Positions 51,392 to 60,792 of a DNA stretch of 64,000 nucleotides are shown here, piece after piece. The stretch is from Streptomyces eurythermus (lineage in GTDB: Bacteria > Actinomycetota > Actinomycetes > Streptomycetales > Streptomycetaceae): NCBI RefSeq assembly GCF_014649115.1, contig NZ_BMSK01000002.1, positions 551,848 to 615,847 of the forward strand, given 5' to 3'. Position numbers and translations under genes: made by a program. Numbering within the stretch: the stretch's first letter is position 1; each line of letters starts with the position of its first letter. The notes beneath the pieces were generated by a model. That model saw nothing but the letters and a program-made list of their open reading frames with translations, did not search any database and was not told the DNA's origin.

Positions 51392-51940
51392 GTGCGTCCA
51401 GTGCTGCTGGTGGATGTGGACGGACCGCTGAACCCGTATGCCGCGAAGCCGCACCGTCGGCCGGAGGGCTATCAGACGCACCGCCTGCTGACCCCTCGGT
51501 GGGAGGCTGCCGAGCGGCGCCGGCTGACTGAGTGGGGGCTGCCGAACAAGCCCGTGAAGCCGCTGCGGGTGTGGCTCAACCCGGATCACGGCCCGGCGCT
51601 GGATGCGCTTCCTTTCGACCTGGTGTGGGCGACAACGTGGGAGGAAGAAGCCAACACCTTCGTCGCGCCCGTCCTCGGATTGCCCGAGCTGCCCTTCATT
51701 GCCTGGCCCTCGCCTCGGCCCGAGCCCGGGGACGGTGTGTTCTGGAAGACGCCCGAGGTCGTCGCGTGGGCGAAAGGCCGTGTGTTCGCCTGGATCGACG
51801 ACGAGATCACCGAGGCGGATCGTACGTGGGTGAAGGAACACCACGACGGTCCCGCCCTACTGCATCGAGTCGACCCGCGATGCGGCCTTGCCATCGACGA
51901 TTTCGCCGTCCTGACGGCATGGGCAACCGGCGTGGACTAA
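51392..51940 (+). CDS. HAD-like phosphatase-domain protein
   Basis: A 182-residue protein from GTG 51392 (AGGGGGA upstream). The first HAD motif is VLLVDVDGPLNPY (DxDG). Later segments include DLVWATTWEEEAN and the acidic VFAWIDDEITEADR, which fits HAD motif IV. Streptomyces has many such stand-alone HAD-like proteins, some annotated as RNA-repair-associated; substrate unknown. From 51941 to 52292 I see no gene. Confidence 0.75.
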   Translation: MRPVLLVDVDGPLNPYAAKPHRRPEGYQTHRLLTPRWEAAERRRLTEWGLPNKPVKPLRVWLNPDHGPALDALPFDLVWATTWEEEANTFVAPVLGLPELPFIAWPSPRPEPGDGVFWKTPEVVAWAKGRVFAWIDDEITEADRTWVKEHHDGPALLHRVDPRCGLAIDDFAVLTAWATGVD

Positions 51941-52292
51941 CTCCGCAACCGGTCGGCAACCGTCTGCGACGCCGTCCCGCCTGATCATTGCGGGACAAGT
52001 CTGAGCTCGCAGCATAACTCCTGTCCGCCATGTCGGCCGGGTGCGGTCGTCGATGTCGGCGTGCGTCCGGGCCCGGGGCCCACCGACGCCATACCCACCG
52101 GGTTTGACCTTGAGCCGGGCCGGGGTCGCGATTGGTTCCGCCGGCGACCCTGACTCGGCACACCACGGTCCCGGGGAATCAGCATCCTCCGGGAGGCGTC
52201 CCGTGGCCCTGGGCCCGTGCGCTCGGCGCCCCCTGGCAACGCCTCGCTCGGAGCGGAGGGAACGATGCCGCGAATTTGCTGTACACCAGAAC

Positions 52293-52457
52293 CATGAAGA
52301 CCCAGGAAGCCTTCTGTGTGCGATGTGGCAGCGCGCAGACACTCGAGTTACCCGCCTCGACCAGACCAGCGCGGAAGGCACCTGCCTCCGCTGCGGCAAG
52401 TCCTTCCGCGCCACCCCGTACCAGGGCTGCGGTGGATTCCGCATCGACGGCTCCTGA
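52293..52457 (+). pseudogene. small zinc-ribbon protein gene, probably frameshifted
   Basis: ATG 52293 starts MKTQEAFCVRCGSAQT (first CxxC), but the matching second half TRLDQTSAEGTCLRCGKSFR (second CxxC) followed by ATPYQGCGGFRIDGS is in another frame ending at 52457. Together they would make a zinc ribbon of about 55 residues. One indel near 52340 separates them. Confidence 0.45.
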
Positions 52458-52513
52458 CTGGCCGAGCAATCACCGCCGCGTGGGCCTTGCACGCTGGGTA
52501 AGGCGGTCGACGG

Positions 52514-53470
52514 TCAGACGACGGCTGGCTGAACCGTCAAGGTTCCTTCGGCGGTGTCCATGGTGGCCTGAGTGCCGAGTGGGATGGTCGGAGGATGCAG
52601 GCCGTGTCCGGCAGGGAGTCCACCGAGAACGGGAACACCCAGGCGCGTCAGCCGGTCGCGCAGGACGTCGGCGATGCCCCATCCCCCCAGGGTGGGATCA
52701 TCGGCATCCTGGTCGAAGCCGAGGAACTGGCCAAGTGCGACACCGCACAGTCCCTCCAGGGCCCCAGTACGGGTCAGCTGGGTCAGTGCGCGGTCGACCT
52801 CTCCCAGCCCTGTGCCTCTCTGGTGTTCGAGAAAGAGGATTGCCCCCTCAAGGCTCGGCAGACCGGCTCCGGCTTCGGTGCGGATCGCGTCAAGGTTGCC
52901 GCCGACCAAGACACCGCTCGCGGTGCCCTCGACGGTGACCGCCGCGCTGGCTTGGCTGATGTCCCGGTGGATGATCACAGGGGCGTTGGTCATCAGCGCG
53001 CGGCGAAGGGCTTCGGCTGACGCCGGCCCGGACCATTCGTCGCTCCAGTTGGCGAACGGGCCATGCAGCGAGGCCAGACCGCATCGCGCCCATAGGGCAA
53101 GGTGGAGGTGGGTGATGTCGCTGAAGCCGACCAAGGGTTTTGGGTCGCGCCGCAGGGCGTCGATGTCCAGGTCGTCGACGATGCGGTATGCGCCTTTGCC
53201 ACCCCGGGTGGCAATCACCGCGCGGACTCCCGGGTCACCGAACGCGGAGTTCAGGTCGAAGACGCGATCTTCATCTCGGCCAGCCATATACCCCCATTGG
53301 TCGAAGACGTGCCGGCCCAACTCGACCCGCAGCCCCCATGACGTCAGTAGCTCGACGCCACGGGCGACTCCCTCGCGGCTGGGTGGACTGGCTGGAGAGA
53401 CGATCCGCACTCGATCCCCGGGCCGTAACCGCGGCGATCGCACGGTCTGATGACTGTCGCAGGTGTCCAT
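52514..53470 (-). CDS. S66-family LD-carboxypeptidase / MccF-like peptidase
   Basis: A 318-residue serine peptidase. The Ser-Glu-His triad is visible: nucleophile in LVGFSDITHLHLAL, Glu in GAILFLEHQ, His in GLPAGHGLHPP. S66 enzymes trim cell-wall tetrapeptides at an L,D bond; a subgroup (MccF) inactivates microcin-C-like compounds. There is no signal peptide, so it acts in the cytoplasm. No microcin C genes are adjacent, so muropeptide recycling is the default reading. Confidence 0.88.
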   Translation of the reverse strand: MDTCDSHQTVRSPRLRPGDRVRIVSPASPPSREGVARGVELLTSWGLRVELGRHVFDQWGYMAGRDEDRVFDLNSAFGDPGVRAVIATRGGKGAYRIVDDLDIDALRRDPKPLVGFSDITHLHLALWARCGLASLHGPFANWSDEWSGPASAEALRRALMTNAPVIIHRDISQASAAVTVEGTASGVLVGGNLDAIRTEAGAGLPSLEGAILFLEHQRGTGLGEVDRALTQLTRTGALEGLCGVALGQFLGFDQDADDPTLGGWGIADVLRDRLTRLGVPVLGGLPAGHGLHPPTIPLGTQATMDTAEGTLTVQPAVV

Positions 53471-53901
53471 GCCGGGATCTTCCTACACCCGCCGAGCCGA
53501 AGTTGAGCCGTCTACATCAACCACTCACCGTCATGCAGCCAGGCTGCCGTCAGCGAATACGCGACACCTGAACATGTGAGCCCACCAGTCCCTACGCCGT
53601 ACACCACGAAGGGAAACGGCCCCCCTCAGTTCTGCCGTGTATCGGCCAACCCGGCCCCCCAGGCCACACGGTCACCGGCCCCAAGTGGGCCGTCGGGCGG
53701 CCCCCGTATGCAGCTGACCAATGGTCAATCGCCCGGTAAGCGTCTGTTTGTTCGCGCCCTCACGGACACCCGGGAGAGTGATTCGCGCTCTGACGCATCT
53801 ACCACGGTGCGCCACATGCCGCTGCCTAACATCCCTGTTCGGAGCAGGGACAGCGCTTTCCGTCCATGGCATTCCCTCCGCAGCGAAAGGTGACCTCACA
53901 C
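53471..53901. other. 430-bp intergenic region
   Basis: No convincing coding frame, RNA or IS is seen. It probably contains the divergent promoters of the S66 peptidase and the glycine-rich protein. Confidence 0.5.
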
Positions 53902-55068
53902 ATGACCACGCGACGCACCGCGCAGTGGCTCGCCCTGGGCCTCTGTGCCGCCGGGCTGGCGGCCGTACAGCCCGCCCAGGCCGCGCAGGCGGCGGGCAAG
54001 GAACAGGTACTCGTCTTCGACCGGCCCGCAGCATCCGATGCCACCTTCACCGTCCAGCCGTCGGTAAAGAAGATCATCATCGAGGCGTGGGGCGGCGGCG
54101 CCGCGGGTCAGACTGGTGCGGGTGGCGCCGGCGGGGGCGGTGGCGGCTACAACAGCGACGCCATCGGCAAGGACGCCACGGGCGGCAACGGCGGCCCCGG
54201 TGGTTACGGCGGCGCGGGTGGCGCGGGCGCCGGCGGCGGCGCGGGCGGGTACACCCGCTGCGTAGTGACCTGGAACGACTTCACGAGCGACATCAAGGTC
54301 CGCGTGCATGTGGGAGCGGGCGGAACCTCCGGGGCTCCCGGCCGGGGCGGGAGCGGCGGTCTTGGTGGTGCCCGGGGCACCAACGGGTTCATCGGCATCG
54401 GCTCGACGAGCGGCTGGACGGGAACGAACGGTGCCGACGGCGGCGCCCCGGGCCTGAACAGGGCCAACGGCGACGGGTCGAGCGTCTACATCAGGTACGG
54501 CGTCGGCACGGACAACCCGGGCTCCGGGGTGCCGAAGACCGTCCCGCTCGCGGCGGCGCAGAGCGGGGAGGCGGGCGCTCCCGCACAGCCCGGCACGCAC
54601 GGCGCGGGCGGCTCGGGCGGCAAGCACGGCACCGTCGACCCCAACAGGAACGGCGCGGACGGCGCCTGGGGTGAGTCCGGTGCGAACGGGACCGGTGGGC
54701 AGCCCCACCCGTCGATCGCGTTCAGCCTGAAGGCCGCCTGCCCCGACTCCGGTCAGGGCGACGCCGTCAACTCCCCCGGCCAGCAGGGTCGTGCGGGCGG
54801 CAACGGACAGTCCTCCCACGGCTTGGAGTACCCCACGGTCGGCGGTCAGCCCAACCGCACCGCTGCCCAACCCGCCGTCGCCCTGCCCGTCCCGGGCGTC
54901 GGCCGGGGCGGCGTCGGCGGTAACGGGGCCTTCGGAGGCAGTGGCGGTTACGGGGCCCGCGCGGAGCGGTCCACCTCCTCGGACGGGCACGGCGGTTTCG
55001 CCGGGAGCGACGGCACGTCCGGCACCAAGGGCGGGAACGGCTACGTCCGCGTCACCCTCGTGAGCTGA
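53902..55068 (+). CDS. secreted glycine-rich protein
   Basis: A 388-residue exported protein. ATG 53902 opens a signal peptide (MTTRRTAQWLALGLCAAGLA, cleavage after AQA). A short beta segment (ATFTVQPSVKKIIIEAWGGG) is followed by long stretches of Gly-Gly-Xaa repeats (GGNGGPGGYGGAGGAGAGGG), interrupted by non-repetitive parts with two cysteines (YTRCVVTWNDF, LKAACPDSG), and ends NGYVRVTLVS. The start and end pattern resembles bacterial Gly-rich beta-roll surface proteins in which one Gly-rich loop is inserted in a beta-sandwich. Function unknown. Confidence 0.78.
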   Translation: MTTRRTAQWLALGLCAAGLAAVQPAQAAQAAGKEQVLVFDRPAASDATFTVQPSVKKIIIEAWGGGAAGQTGAGGAGGGGGGYNSDAIGKDATGGNGGPGGYGGAGGAGAGGGAGGYTRCVVTWNDFTSDIKVRVHVGAGGTSGAPGRGGSGGLGGARGTNGFIGIGSTSGWTGTNGADGGAPGLNRANGDGSSVYIRYGVGTDNPGSGVPKTVPLAAAQSGEAGAPAQPGTHGAGGSGGKHGTVDPNRNGADGAWGESGANGTGGQPHPSIAFSLKAACPDSGQGDAVNSPGQQGRAGGNGQSSHGLEYPTVGGQPNRTAAQPAVALPVPGVGRGGVGGNGAFGGSGGYGARAERSTSSDGHGGFAGSDGTSGTKGGNGYVRVTLVS

Positions 55069-55086
55069 CGCCCTCGAAACTGCAAC

Positions 55087-55122
55087 GGCCCGGCCGGGGG
55101 AGACATGTCCCGGGGCCGGGCC
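55087..55122 (+). terminator. hairpin after the glycine-rich protein gene
   Basis: GGCCCGGCC (55087-55095) pairs with GGCCGGGCC (55114-55122), followed by moderately T-rich DNA. Between here and 55744 I see only weak unassigned coding-like text on the minus strand (DGTALADGLLSAMAKTAALP near 55480-55400). Confidence 0.6.
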
Positions 55123-55744
55123 ATCGCCGTTTCGACGGCCGCACCATGCAGTTCGGCACCGAGGTCCCCGGCGAGGGAACCACCTGGGGCAGCCTGGACG
55201 ACGTCGTCCTGACCATTGAGAGCCTGCTCACCGCGACAGCCGGTCATCTCTGCCGCGCCCGTCGCTGACGCACAGCAGGGCATCACCCCGGCCGAGCGAT
55301 CGTCACCGTCGTTCGCTCCACCACGGGCACCGTGCCCGGTGCCCGGCACTGCCGTCCTGACCGCGCCTGACGGACTCCCAGCGAACCGCTCCGGAAGGTG
55401 GATGCCCGGGAGAGCCGCGGTCTTGGCCATGGCGGACAGCAGCCCGTCGGCCAGCGCGGTGCCGTCCGGCTGAGCACCGTCCCGCAGCGGCGGCCCCGGG
55501 CATCCTCGCCCAGGGCCGCGCGCATGCCCGCGTCGGCCGGGGGTGCCCCGTCACCTGTGGTGAGACGTGCCGCCGGGTGCGGGTGCGGGTGCGGGCGCGG
55601 TGGTGGGACTACCAGCTGACGATGAGGCAGCCGGGCTTGCCGTCCTTACGCAGGTGCATGAGTGACCATGAGTGACCGGGCCGGAGGCGTAGTCTTCGTG
55701 AGTCGGGACGGGGCCGCCTGTCTGCAGTCCGGCAGCAGTCCGCC

Positions 55745-55960
55745 TTAGAACTTCAGGCTAGCGATTCCGGTCTCGCAGCGCTTCACCGCGTCTGCCTTCA
55801 CGGCCGCGCTGTCGGCCACCTTGTGTCCCTTTTTGATCTCACCTTGGATGTATTCTGCCGCGAAGCCGCCGACGATTTTCCCTGGCCTTCGCGGCACCTC
55901 GAGGCCGACCGCGCCGACTCCGGCTACCCCAAGGCCATCCGGGGCAACTGGGATTTCTTC
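55745..55960 (-). pseudogene. C-terminal fragment of an unrecognised small protein
   Basis: Leftward text FAAEYIQGEIKKGHKVADSA followed by AVKADAVKRCETGIASLKF and a stop at 55745 looks like a real, lysine-rich C-terminus with less GC bias. No start with an RBS is found. Confidence 0.3.
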
Positions 55961-56292
55961 GCCTAGAACCGGGGCATCGCTCTTCGGAGCATCGTGCGGA
56001 CCGGAGGAAGACGCCGGTGATCTGCGGGAGGGGAAGGACGGGAGACAAACCGCGGGCCGTCCTGGTTGCATGCCCGGGCCGCGCGCGGCCTTGGCGTCTG
56101 AGTGCCGCCGCCAGGAAGGAATGTGCGCAGGGCTCCGCGTCGTGGTCGTCCGCTGCGGTGAACCCCCGCCGCGAGGCGGCCCAGGCCCGCGCCCGCGAAG
56201 CGGGCAGGGCACGGCAGGAGGAGTACCAGGCGCAGGTGCGGCGGGCGGCCCGGGAGCAGGCGGCGTCCGCCTGAGCGTCGTCCTAGCTGGGT

Positions 56293-56511
56293 CAGGTGAG
56301 CTTGTCGATGTCTGCCAGCATGACTGCGTCAGGGTTCGGGGCCAGCTCTTCCACGACGACGGAGGAAGCGCGGTCGTTGCTCACGTTGAGCGTGTCCTCG
56401 TCCTCGTCCCAGATGCCCCGCTCGCGGATGGGCTGGAGGGTGGGCTCGTCCTCGTACCAGCTGCCCAGCTCGCTGGTGAAGTCGTCGCCGTCGGACAGAA
56501 TGACAGGACAC
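56293..56511 (-). pseudogene. acidic C-terminal fragment of an unrecognised protein
   Basis: Text ILSDGDDFTSELGSWYEDEP, GIWDEDEDTLNVSNDRASSV and LAPNPDAVMLADIDKLT to a TGA at 56293 is clearly coding-like. An in-frame TGA and no start lie just upstream, so the 5' part is lost. Family not recognised. Confidence 0.45.
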
Positions 56512-56924
56512 CTGAAAAACTGTCAATGCTCCTCGGAATCAGGCGAGTTGGTAGTTCACAGCTGGGACTGTGCCCGCGTACGCGAAGGAAGTTTCACCCG
56601 CTCGGGTGCCGCCGGCGTCCCGGACCGGATCACCGTGGCGGGCCGGGCAAAGGCCCCACCATGAGGCCGACCACACCCGGCACGACGCCGGCCACAGCTC
56701 TGGTCGGGGCGTGTCCGATGTGACACCACATTGCCGTCGGCCGTGATCTCCACGACCGTGCTGCACGGGACGGACCGCCGCCCCTTCCTTCCCCACCCAC
56801 TGCGCCAGAGCTGCCAGGCACCGCTGGAACGCAGCGGGCGGATCCGGTGGTGCGGGCGCCGGCGGCCGGGGTGCCGGTGCTGCTGCGGATCACGCTCGAT
56901 CACCTCGGCTGCCTTGCGTAGTGC

Positions 56925-57178
56925 GTCCCGGAGAAGAACGCCGCCTTCCGGCGGCTCGTCCTGGCCGTCGAGGGCTACTGCGTCCAGGCCGGGTGCCGCC
57001 CCCCTGCCGCGTTCTCGGACGGGGTTCTGCGCCGCTTCGAGGTGTGCAACGGCGCCGTCACGCTCGCCGCGTTCGTGCGCGCCGTGCTCGCGATCGTGCT
57101 GGGAGATCTCACCCCTGCCGGTCGGATCGTCAAGGAGTCCGAAGCGCGGTTGGGCCCGTCCTTCGCCCCACAGGGCTC
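56925..57178 (+). pseudogene. fragment of an unrecognised conserved protein
   Basis: Rightward text CVPEKNAAFRRLVLAVEGYC, AAFSDGVLRRFEVCNGAVTL and AIVLGDLTPAGRIVKESEAR is coding-like, but it begins straight after an in-frame TAG with no start codon. Probably a decayed gene of an integrated element. Confidence 0.4.
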
Positions 57179-57575
57179 GTCGTCAATCTCAAGGTGGTCG
57201 TGACCAACTTGGTCCCGGCTCGCGCAAGGTGCCCTCGAAACGTGTCGGTGAGAACGTCCAGGGCCCGCTCCCCGCCGACCAGTGCAGCTGACGGGGAGCC
57301 GGCCGACAACGCTGGGAGAGCAGGGCGCGCGGACTCCTCGTCACGGGTATGAACGCGTGGGCCCGCGGCCCGCACCGTGCCGGCCCGCCCGCCACGCGTG
57401 GGACTCATCGCTCGCTGCAGACTTTCCGACTGCCCGGCCGAAGCTTCTCGTGCGGCAAGATTAATTCATTTTAATAACCCACATGAGGCAGAGGGTGATT
57501 CCTCCTTCCGTGTGAGGGAATCAAAGGCGTGTCGCGCCGATACCGGTCGTGCGACTTGAGGAAAGGAGGAAGCCG
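57179..57575 (+). promoter_or_regulatory. leader and promoter region of the lasso-peptide operon
   Basis: No gene seen. The AT-rich stretch ATTAATTCATTTTAATAACC (57461-57480) is the lowest-GC segment nearby and probably contains the promoter. A strong AAAGGAGG lies at 57562-57569 before the precursor ATG. Confidence 0.5.
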
Positions 57576-57716
57576 ATGCGTGAGGAATTCGAGTTCGAGC
57601 AGGCTGAGGTGTACGAGCCTCCGGTGCTGGCGGAGGTCGGTGACTACACCGAGCTGACGGAGGGTTTCCGAGGCTTCAGCTGGGATGGCTGGGGCGGCTT
57701 CCACCGCTGGGGCTGA
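57576..57716 (+). CDS. lasso peptide precursor
   Basis: A 46-residue precursor. The leader (1-29) has the YxxP recognition motif (Y13-E-P-P16) with Leu18 and Gly22 spacing, and Thr28 at the penultimate leader position. The predicted core is GFRGFSWDGWGGFHRWG: Gly1 and Asp8 can form an eight-residue macrolactam ring, leaving a nine-residue tail with bulky Trp/Phe/His/Arg plugs. AAAGGAGG precedes ATG 57576. The stop overlaps the next ATG (TGATG). I do not recognise this core among known lasso peptides. Confidence 0.9.
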   Translation: MREEFEFEQAEVYEPPVLAEVGDYTELTEGFRGFSWDGWGGFHRWG

Positions 57717-59581
57717 TGCCTTCGCGTTGTGGTGGGTGCTGGTTCGTGGTCCTTCCGGACTGTGAGGCGGCGTCCGCCGTTTTCGAGCAGTCGTTCCGGT
57801 CCGTGGCGTGCCGGGTTTTGCGGCATGCCTCCGGGCGTCCTTGGCTGGTGGGTTGCTGGACCGCAAACGACATGCGAGCGGTCGAGGCCGGTGAGGTCCG
57901 GCTGGCGGTATTGGGAGTATGCGGTCTTACGCCGGCGCAACTGGAGCACCGACTGGGTGGCGTGGACGATGTCGGTGGTCTCGAAGCGGATGTGGCGGGC
58001 GGCAGTGGGAGCTTTCACCTGGTGGGCTCGGTGGCCGGACGCGTCTACGCGCGCGGGACGGCGTCAGGGGACCGGCGCCTGTTCCATACGACGGTGCGCG
58101 GAGTGTCCGTTGCTGCTGACCGTGCCCGCACGCTGGCCTGGCTGGCCGGGGCGCAGACGGACATGTCGCAGGTCGCGGTCCGGCTGGCCTCGCTGATCAC
58201 CGTCCCGCACCCACTGGACCACGCCTCGATGTTCCACAGCGTCCATGCCGTACCGCCGGGCCAGGCCCTGCACATCGAGCCTGACGGCCGCGCCGCTGTC
58301 CGGCAGTGGTGGCGGGCGCCGGAGGCGGAACTTCCGCTGCCAGAGGGCGCCGCAGGGCTGCGGCGGGCATTGCGGGACGCGGTGGCCGCCCGCGTACGGT
58401 CCGGCGAGCGGTGGGGCGCGGACCTTTCCGGCGGCATGGACTCCACCTCCCTGTGCTTCCTGGCCGCCGAAGCCGGCGCGGACCTCGTCGCCCTGACCCT
58501 AAAGGCCCGCGATCCCGCGCGTGAGGATGTGGCCTACGCCCGGCAGGCCGCCGGGCGTCTACCCGCCGGAAGCGTCCACCTGGTCTTTCCCACCGCGCAG
58601 TTGCCGCCCTACCTCACCGGCCTGGAAGAAGGCGGTGAGCCGCAGGACGAACCCCTCACCCACCGCCGCGACCTGGCCCAGCAACAGCACCTGGCCGCGG
58701 CGATGCGCGCGCACGGAGCCGACCGCCGGCTGTGCGGGCAAGGCGGAGACCAAGTGGTCATCGCCCCCGTCAACCACCTGCACGACCTGGCACCACGCCA
58801 CCCCCTGTTCGTGTCCCGCCGTCTGTCGGGCTACGCCACCAAGCACCGCTGGCCCCGCGCGGCACTGCTCCCGGCCCTGGCCGACCGCCGTTCCTACCCC
58901 TCATGGCTGCACTCCCAGGCCCGAGCACTGCACCGCGGCCGGACACCGGGGGAGGGGCCCGCCTCCCTGCTGGGCTGGGCACCGGCGGTGACCATGCCGC
59001 CCTGGGCCACCGCCCAGGCCCGGCACACGGCGGCCGACCTGCTCACCCGTGCCGCGGCACACGCCTCGCCGCTGGCCGGCACACGCGCAGCCCACTTCTG
59101 GCTCTACCAGGCACGGCAGGCCGGCCGGGTCGCTTCCGTCTACGGGCACAGCGGCCTCGAGGCGGAGATGCCCTTCTGCGACGACGCCGTCATCGAGGCA
59201 TCCCTGCGCGTACGCCCCCACGAGACGGACACCCCCTGGTCCTACAAACCCCTGCTGGCCACGGCCATGCACGGCATCGTGCCCGAGGCCCTCCTCGCCC
59301 GTACCACCAAGGGCAGCTTCACCGCCGAGTGGGTCGCGGGGCTGACGGCCCACAAGCGCCAGCTCGCCCACTGGTGCGACACCTCCCTCCTGGCCGCCGC
59401 AGGACTCGTCGACCCCGGCCTGCTGCGCCGCGCCTGGCTCAGCCCCACCACTCTTACCGCCCGGCACCTGGTGGCGGCCGAGGAGACCCTGGCCCTCGAA
59501 GCCTGGCTACGGGATCTGGCCGCCCACCCTGTGCCCTCGCACCTCAAGGAACACCCGCATGCCCCTACAACTGCGCGCTGA
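57716..59581 (+). CDS. lasso peptide cyclase (asparagine-synthetase-like)
   Basis: A 621-residue ATP-dependent macrolactam synthetase. The C-terminal asparagine-synthase domain has the pyrophosphate loop DLSGGMDSTSLCFLAAE (near 240), CGQGGDQV, and GLEAEMPFCDDAVIEASLRV; the N-terminal half is a degenerate glutaminase fold without the catalytic cysteine. It activates the core Asp8 side chain as acyl-AMP for attack by Gly1. It is coupled to the precursor by TGATG and overlaps the RRE gene by 23 bases. Confidence 0.93.
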   Translation: MPSRCGGCWFVVLPDCEAASAVFEQSFRSVACRVLRHASGRPWLVGCWTANDMRAVEAGEVRLAVLGVCGLTPAQLEHRLGGVDDVGGLEADVAGGSGSFHLVGSVAGRVYARGTASGDRRLFHTTVRGVSVAADRARTLAWLAGAQTDMSQVAVRLASLITVPHPLDHASMFHSVHAVPPGQALHIEPDGRAAVRQWWRAPEAELPLPEGAAGLRRALRDAVAARVRSGERWGADLSGGMDSTSLCFLAAEAGADLVALTLKARDPAREDVAYARQAAGRLPAGSVHLVFPTAQLPPYLTGLEEGGEPQDEPLTHRRDLAQQQHLAAAMRAHGADRRLCGQGGDQVVIAPVNHLHDLAPRHPLFVSRRLSGYATKHRWPRAALLPALADRRSYPSWLHSQARALHRGRTPGEGPASLLGWAPAVTMPPWATAQARHTAADLLTRAAAHASPLAGTRAAHFWLYQARQAGRVASVYGHSGLEAEMPFCDDAVIEASLRVRPHETDTPWSYKPLLATAMHGIVPEALLARTTKGSFTAEWVAGLTAHKRQLAHWCDTSLLAAAGLVDPGLLRRAWLSPTTLTARHLVAAEETLALEAWLRDLAAHPVPSHLKEHPHAPTTAR

Positions 59582-59834
59582 CGTCACGCTCTGCGAGACC
59601 ACCGACGCCCTCGTCCTGCTCGACGGCCGACGCGGCCGCTACTGGCAGCTCAACGGCACCGCAGCCACCATTCTGCGAGCCCTGCTCGCCGGCGCCACAC
59701 CCGAACAGATCTCCGCGGACCTCTCCCGCAAGCAACCCGTCACACCCGACCAAGCCACCCGCGACACCACAGCCCTGATCGACCAACTCCTCAAAGCCCG
59801 CCTCGCCGAGCACACCCCCCACCCGCCACGATGA
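59559..59834 (+). CDS. lasso RRE protein (PqqD-like, B1)
   Basis: A 91-residue RiPP recognition element of the PqqD fold: LLDGRRGRYWQLNGTAATIL and ALIDQLLKARLAEH. It binds the leader through the YxxP motif and hands the precursor to the protease and cyclase. It overlaps both neighbours, showing translational coupling. Confidence 0.92.
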   Translation: MPLQLRADVTLCETTDALVLLDGRRGRYWQLNGTAATILRALLAGATPEQISADLSRKQPVTPDQATRDTTALIDQLLKARLAEHTPHPPR

Positions 59835-60262
59835 GCCAGATCCTCGACTCACCAGAACGCCGACCGCCCCTGCGCCGCCGGCTCGCCGTCCACGGCGCCC
59901 TCGCCGCAGCACGCCTCATCGCCCACCTCCCACCCCGGCGCATCGTCAGCGTCCTGCGCTTCCTGCGCCACCGCGCCACCCCCGCCACCTTCGAACAGGC
60001 ACTGACCGCCCGCAGCGACGTCACCGCCACCAGCACGCTGTGCGCCGGCACCTACTGCCTGCAGCGCTCCCTGGCCACCACACTGCTGTGCCGCATGCGC
60101 GGCACCTGGCCCACCTGGTGCAGCGGCGTACGCACCCCTCCCTTCACCGCCCACGCCTGGGTCGAAGCAGAAGGACGACCTGTGGGCGAACCCGCGGACA
60201 TCGGCAGCTTCCACCACCTGCTCACCGTCCCCGCGACAAGCCCGGCACCACAGGGGCACTGA
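59831..60262 (+). CDS. lasso leader peptidase (transglutaminase-like, B2)
   Basis: A 143-residue cysteine protease of the bacterial transglutaminase-like fold. The catalytic Cys lies in TYCLQRSLATTLLC, His in FTAHAWVEAEGRPVGEP, and Asp in PADIGSFHHL. It removes the leader after Glu29. It overlaps the RRE gene by four bases (ATGA). No ABC transporter follows, unlike many lasso clusters. Confidence 0.9.
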   Translation: MSQILDSPERRPPLRRRLAVHGALAAARLIAHLPPRRIVSVLRFLRHRATPATFEQALTARSDVTATSTLCAGTYCLQRSLATTLLCRMRGTWPTWCSGVRTPPFTAHAWVEAEGRPVGEPADIGSFHHLLTVPATSPAPQGH

Positions 60263-60519
60263 AGCCGCACTGCCCGGGTGGCAGAGACCGAGGGCGGCGT
60301 CGAGCCGGCGGTGGACGTAGGCCGGGACAGGTTGGAGCAGGGCGTCGCCTGTGATGGAACCGGCACCGGCAAGTCCTGGCCGCGGCCGCCAAGCAGTCGC
60401 CGGCGCGCGAGGCGAGCCGGCGGCCGAAGGCGACGAGGATGAGCAGGCTCCGTGCACCACAGGTGTTGCATCCAGCCGCAGACTAGGGTGCCCCGGAGAA
60501 ACTTCGGCGATTTCGGCCG

Positions 60520-60792
60520 CGAGCGGGGCGGAGATCGAACGGGACTGGGCCCGGCGCACCGAGGACTGCCGGAGCGAAGTCCGCCGGGTCCTGCTGACCC
60601 GGGAGCAGACCGTCGAGTACGAGTTGCTGTCGGGCCGAGGAAGCGTTCGCCCTGATGTCGGGCAGCCCGCTGCCCGGCCCCTTGCGCGTCCTGCTCGGCG
60701 ACTTCTACCGCGATCTCCTCGCACTCGCGCCCTCCACCACTGTGGCGCGCGAGTGGGCCGACCGTTACCGATCCGAATGGAGCCCCGCGTGA
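60520..60792 (+). pseudogene. C-terminal remnant of an integrated-element protein, frameshifted
   Basis: Rightward text EIERDWARRTEDCRSEVRRV followed by LLTREQTVEYEL, then after a frame change ALMSGSPLPGPLRVLLGDFY and VAREWADRYRSEWSPA to a TGA at 60790-60792, overlapping the next gene's GTG. I do not recognise a family; the style is that of plasmid or AICE hypothetical proteins. Between 60263 and 60519 no gene is seen. Confidence 0.4.

Noticed and set aside
52514..53470. MccF-type microcin immunity gene
   Set aside because: The S66 triad fits, but no microcin C biosynthesis genes are nearby, so specific immunity is not supported.
54100..55060. Mycobacterial PE-PGRS family membership of the glycine-rich protein
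   Set aside because: It has a normal signal peptide and no PE domain; only the Gly-rich composition is shared.
55283..55554. Two overlapping leftward frames of about 80 codons
   Set aside because: Arg/Gly/Pro-rich text in both, no RBS, no recognisable motif; more likely spurious than real.
60263..60519. A transporter gene completing the lasso cluster
   Set aside because: No ABC transporter motifs (Walker A, LSGGQ) are found after the protease gene in any frame.
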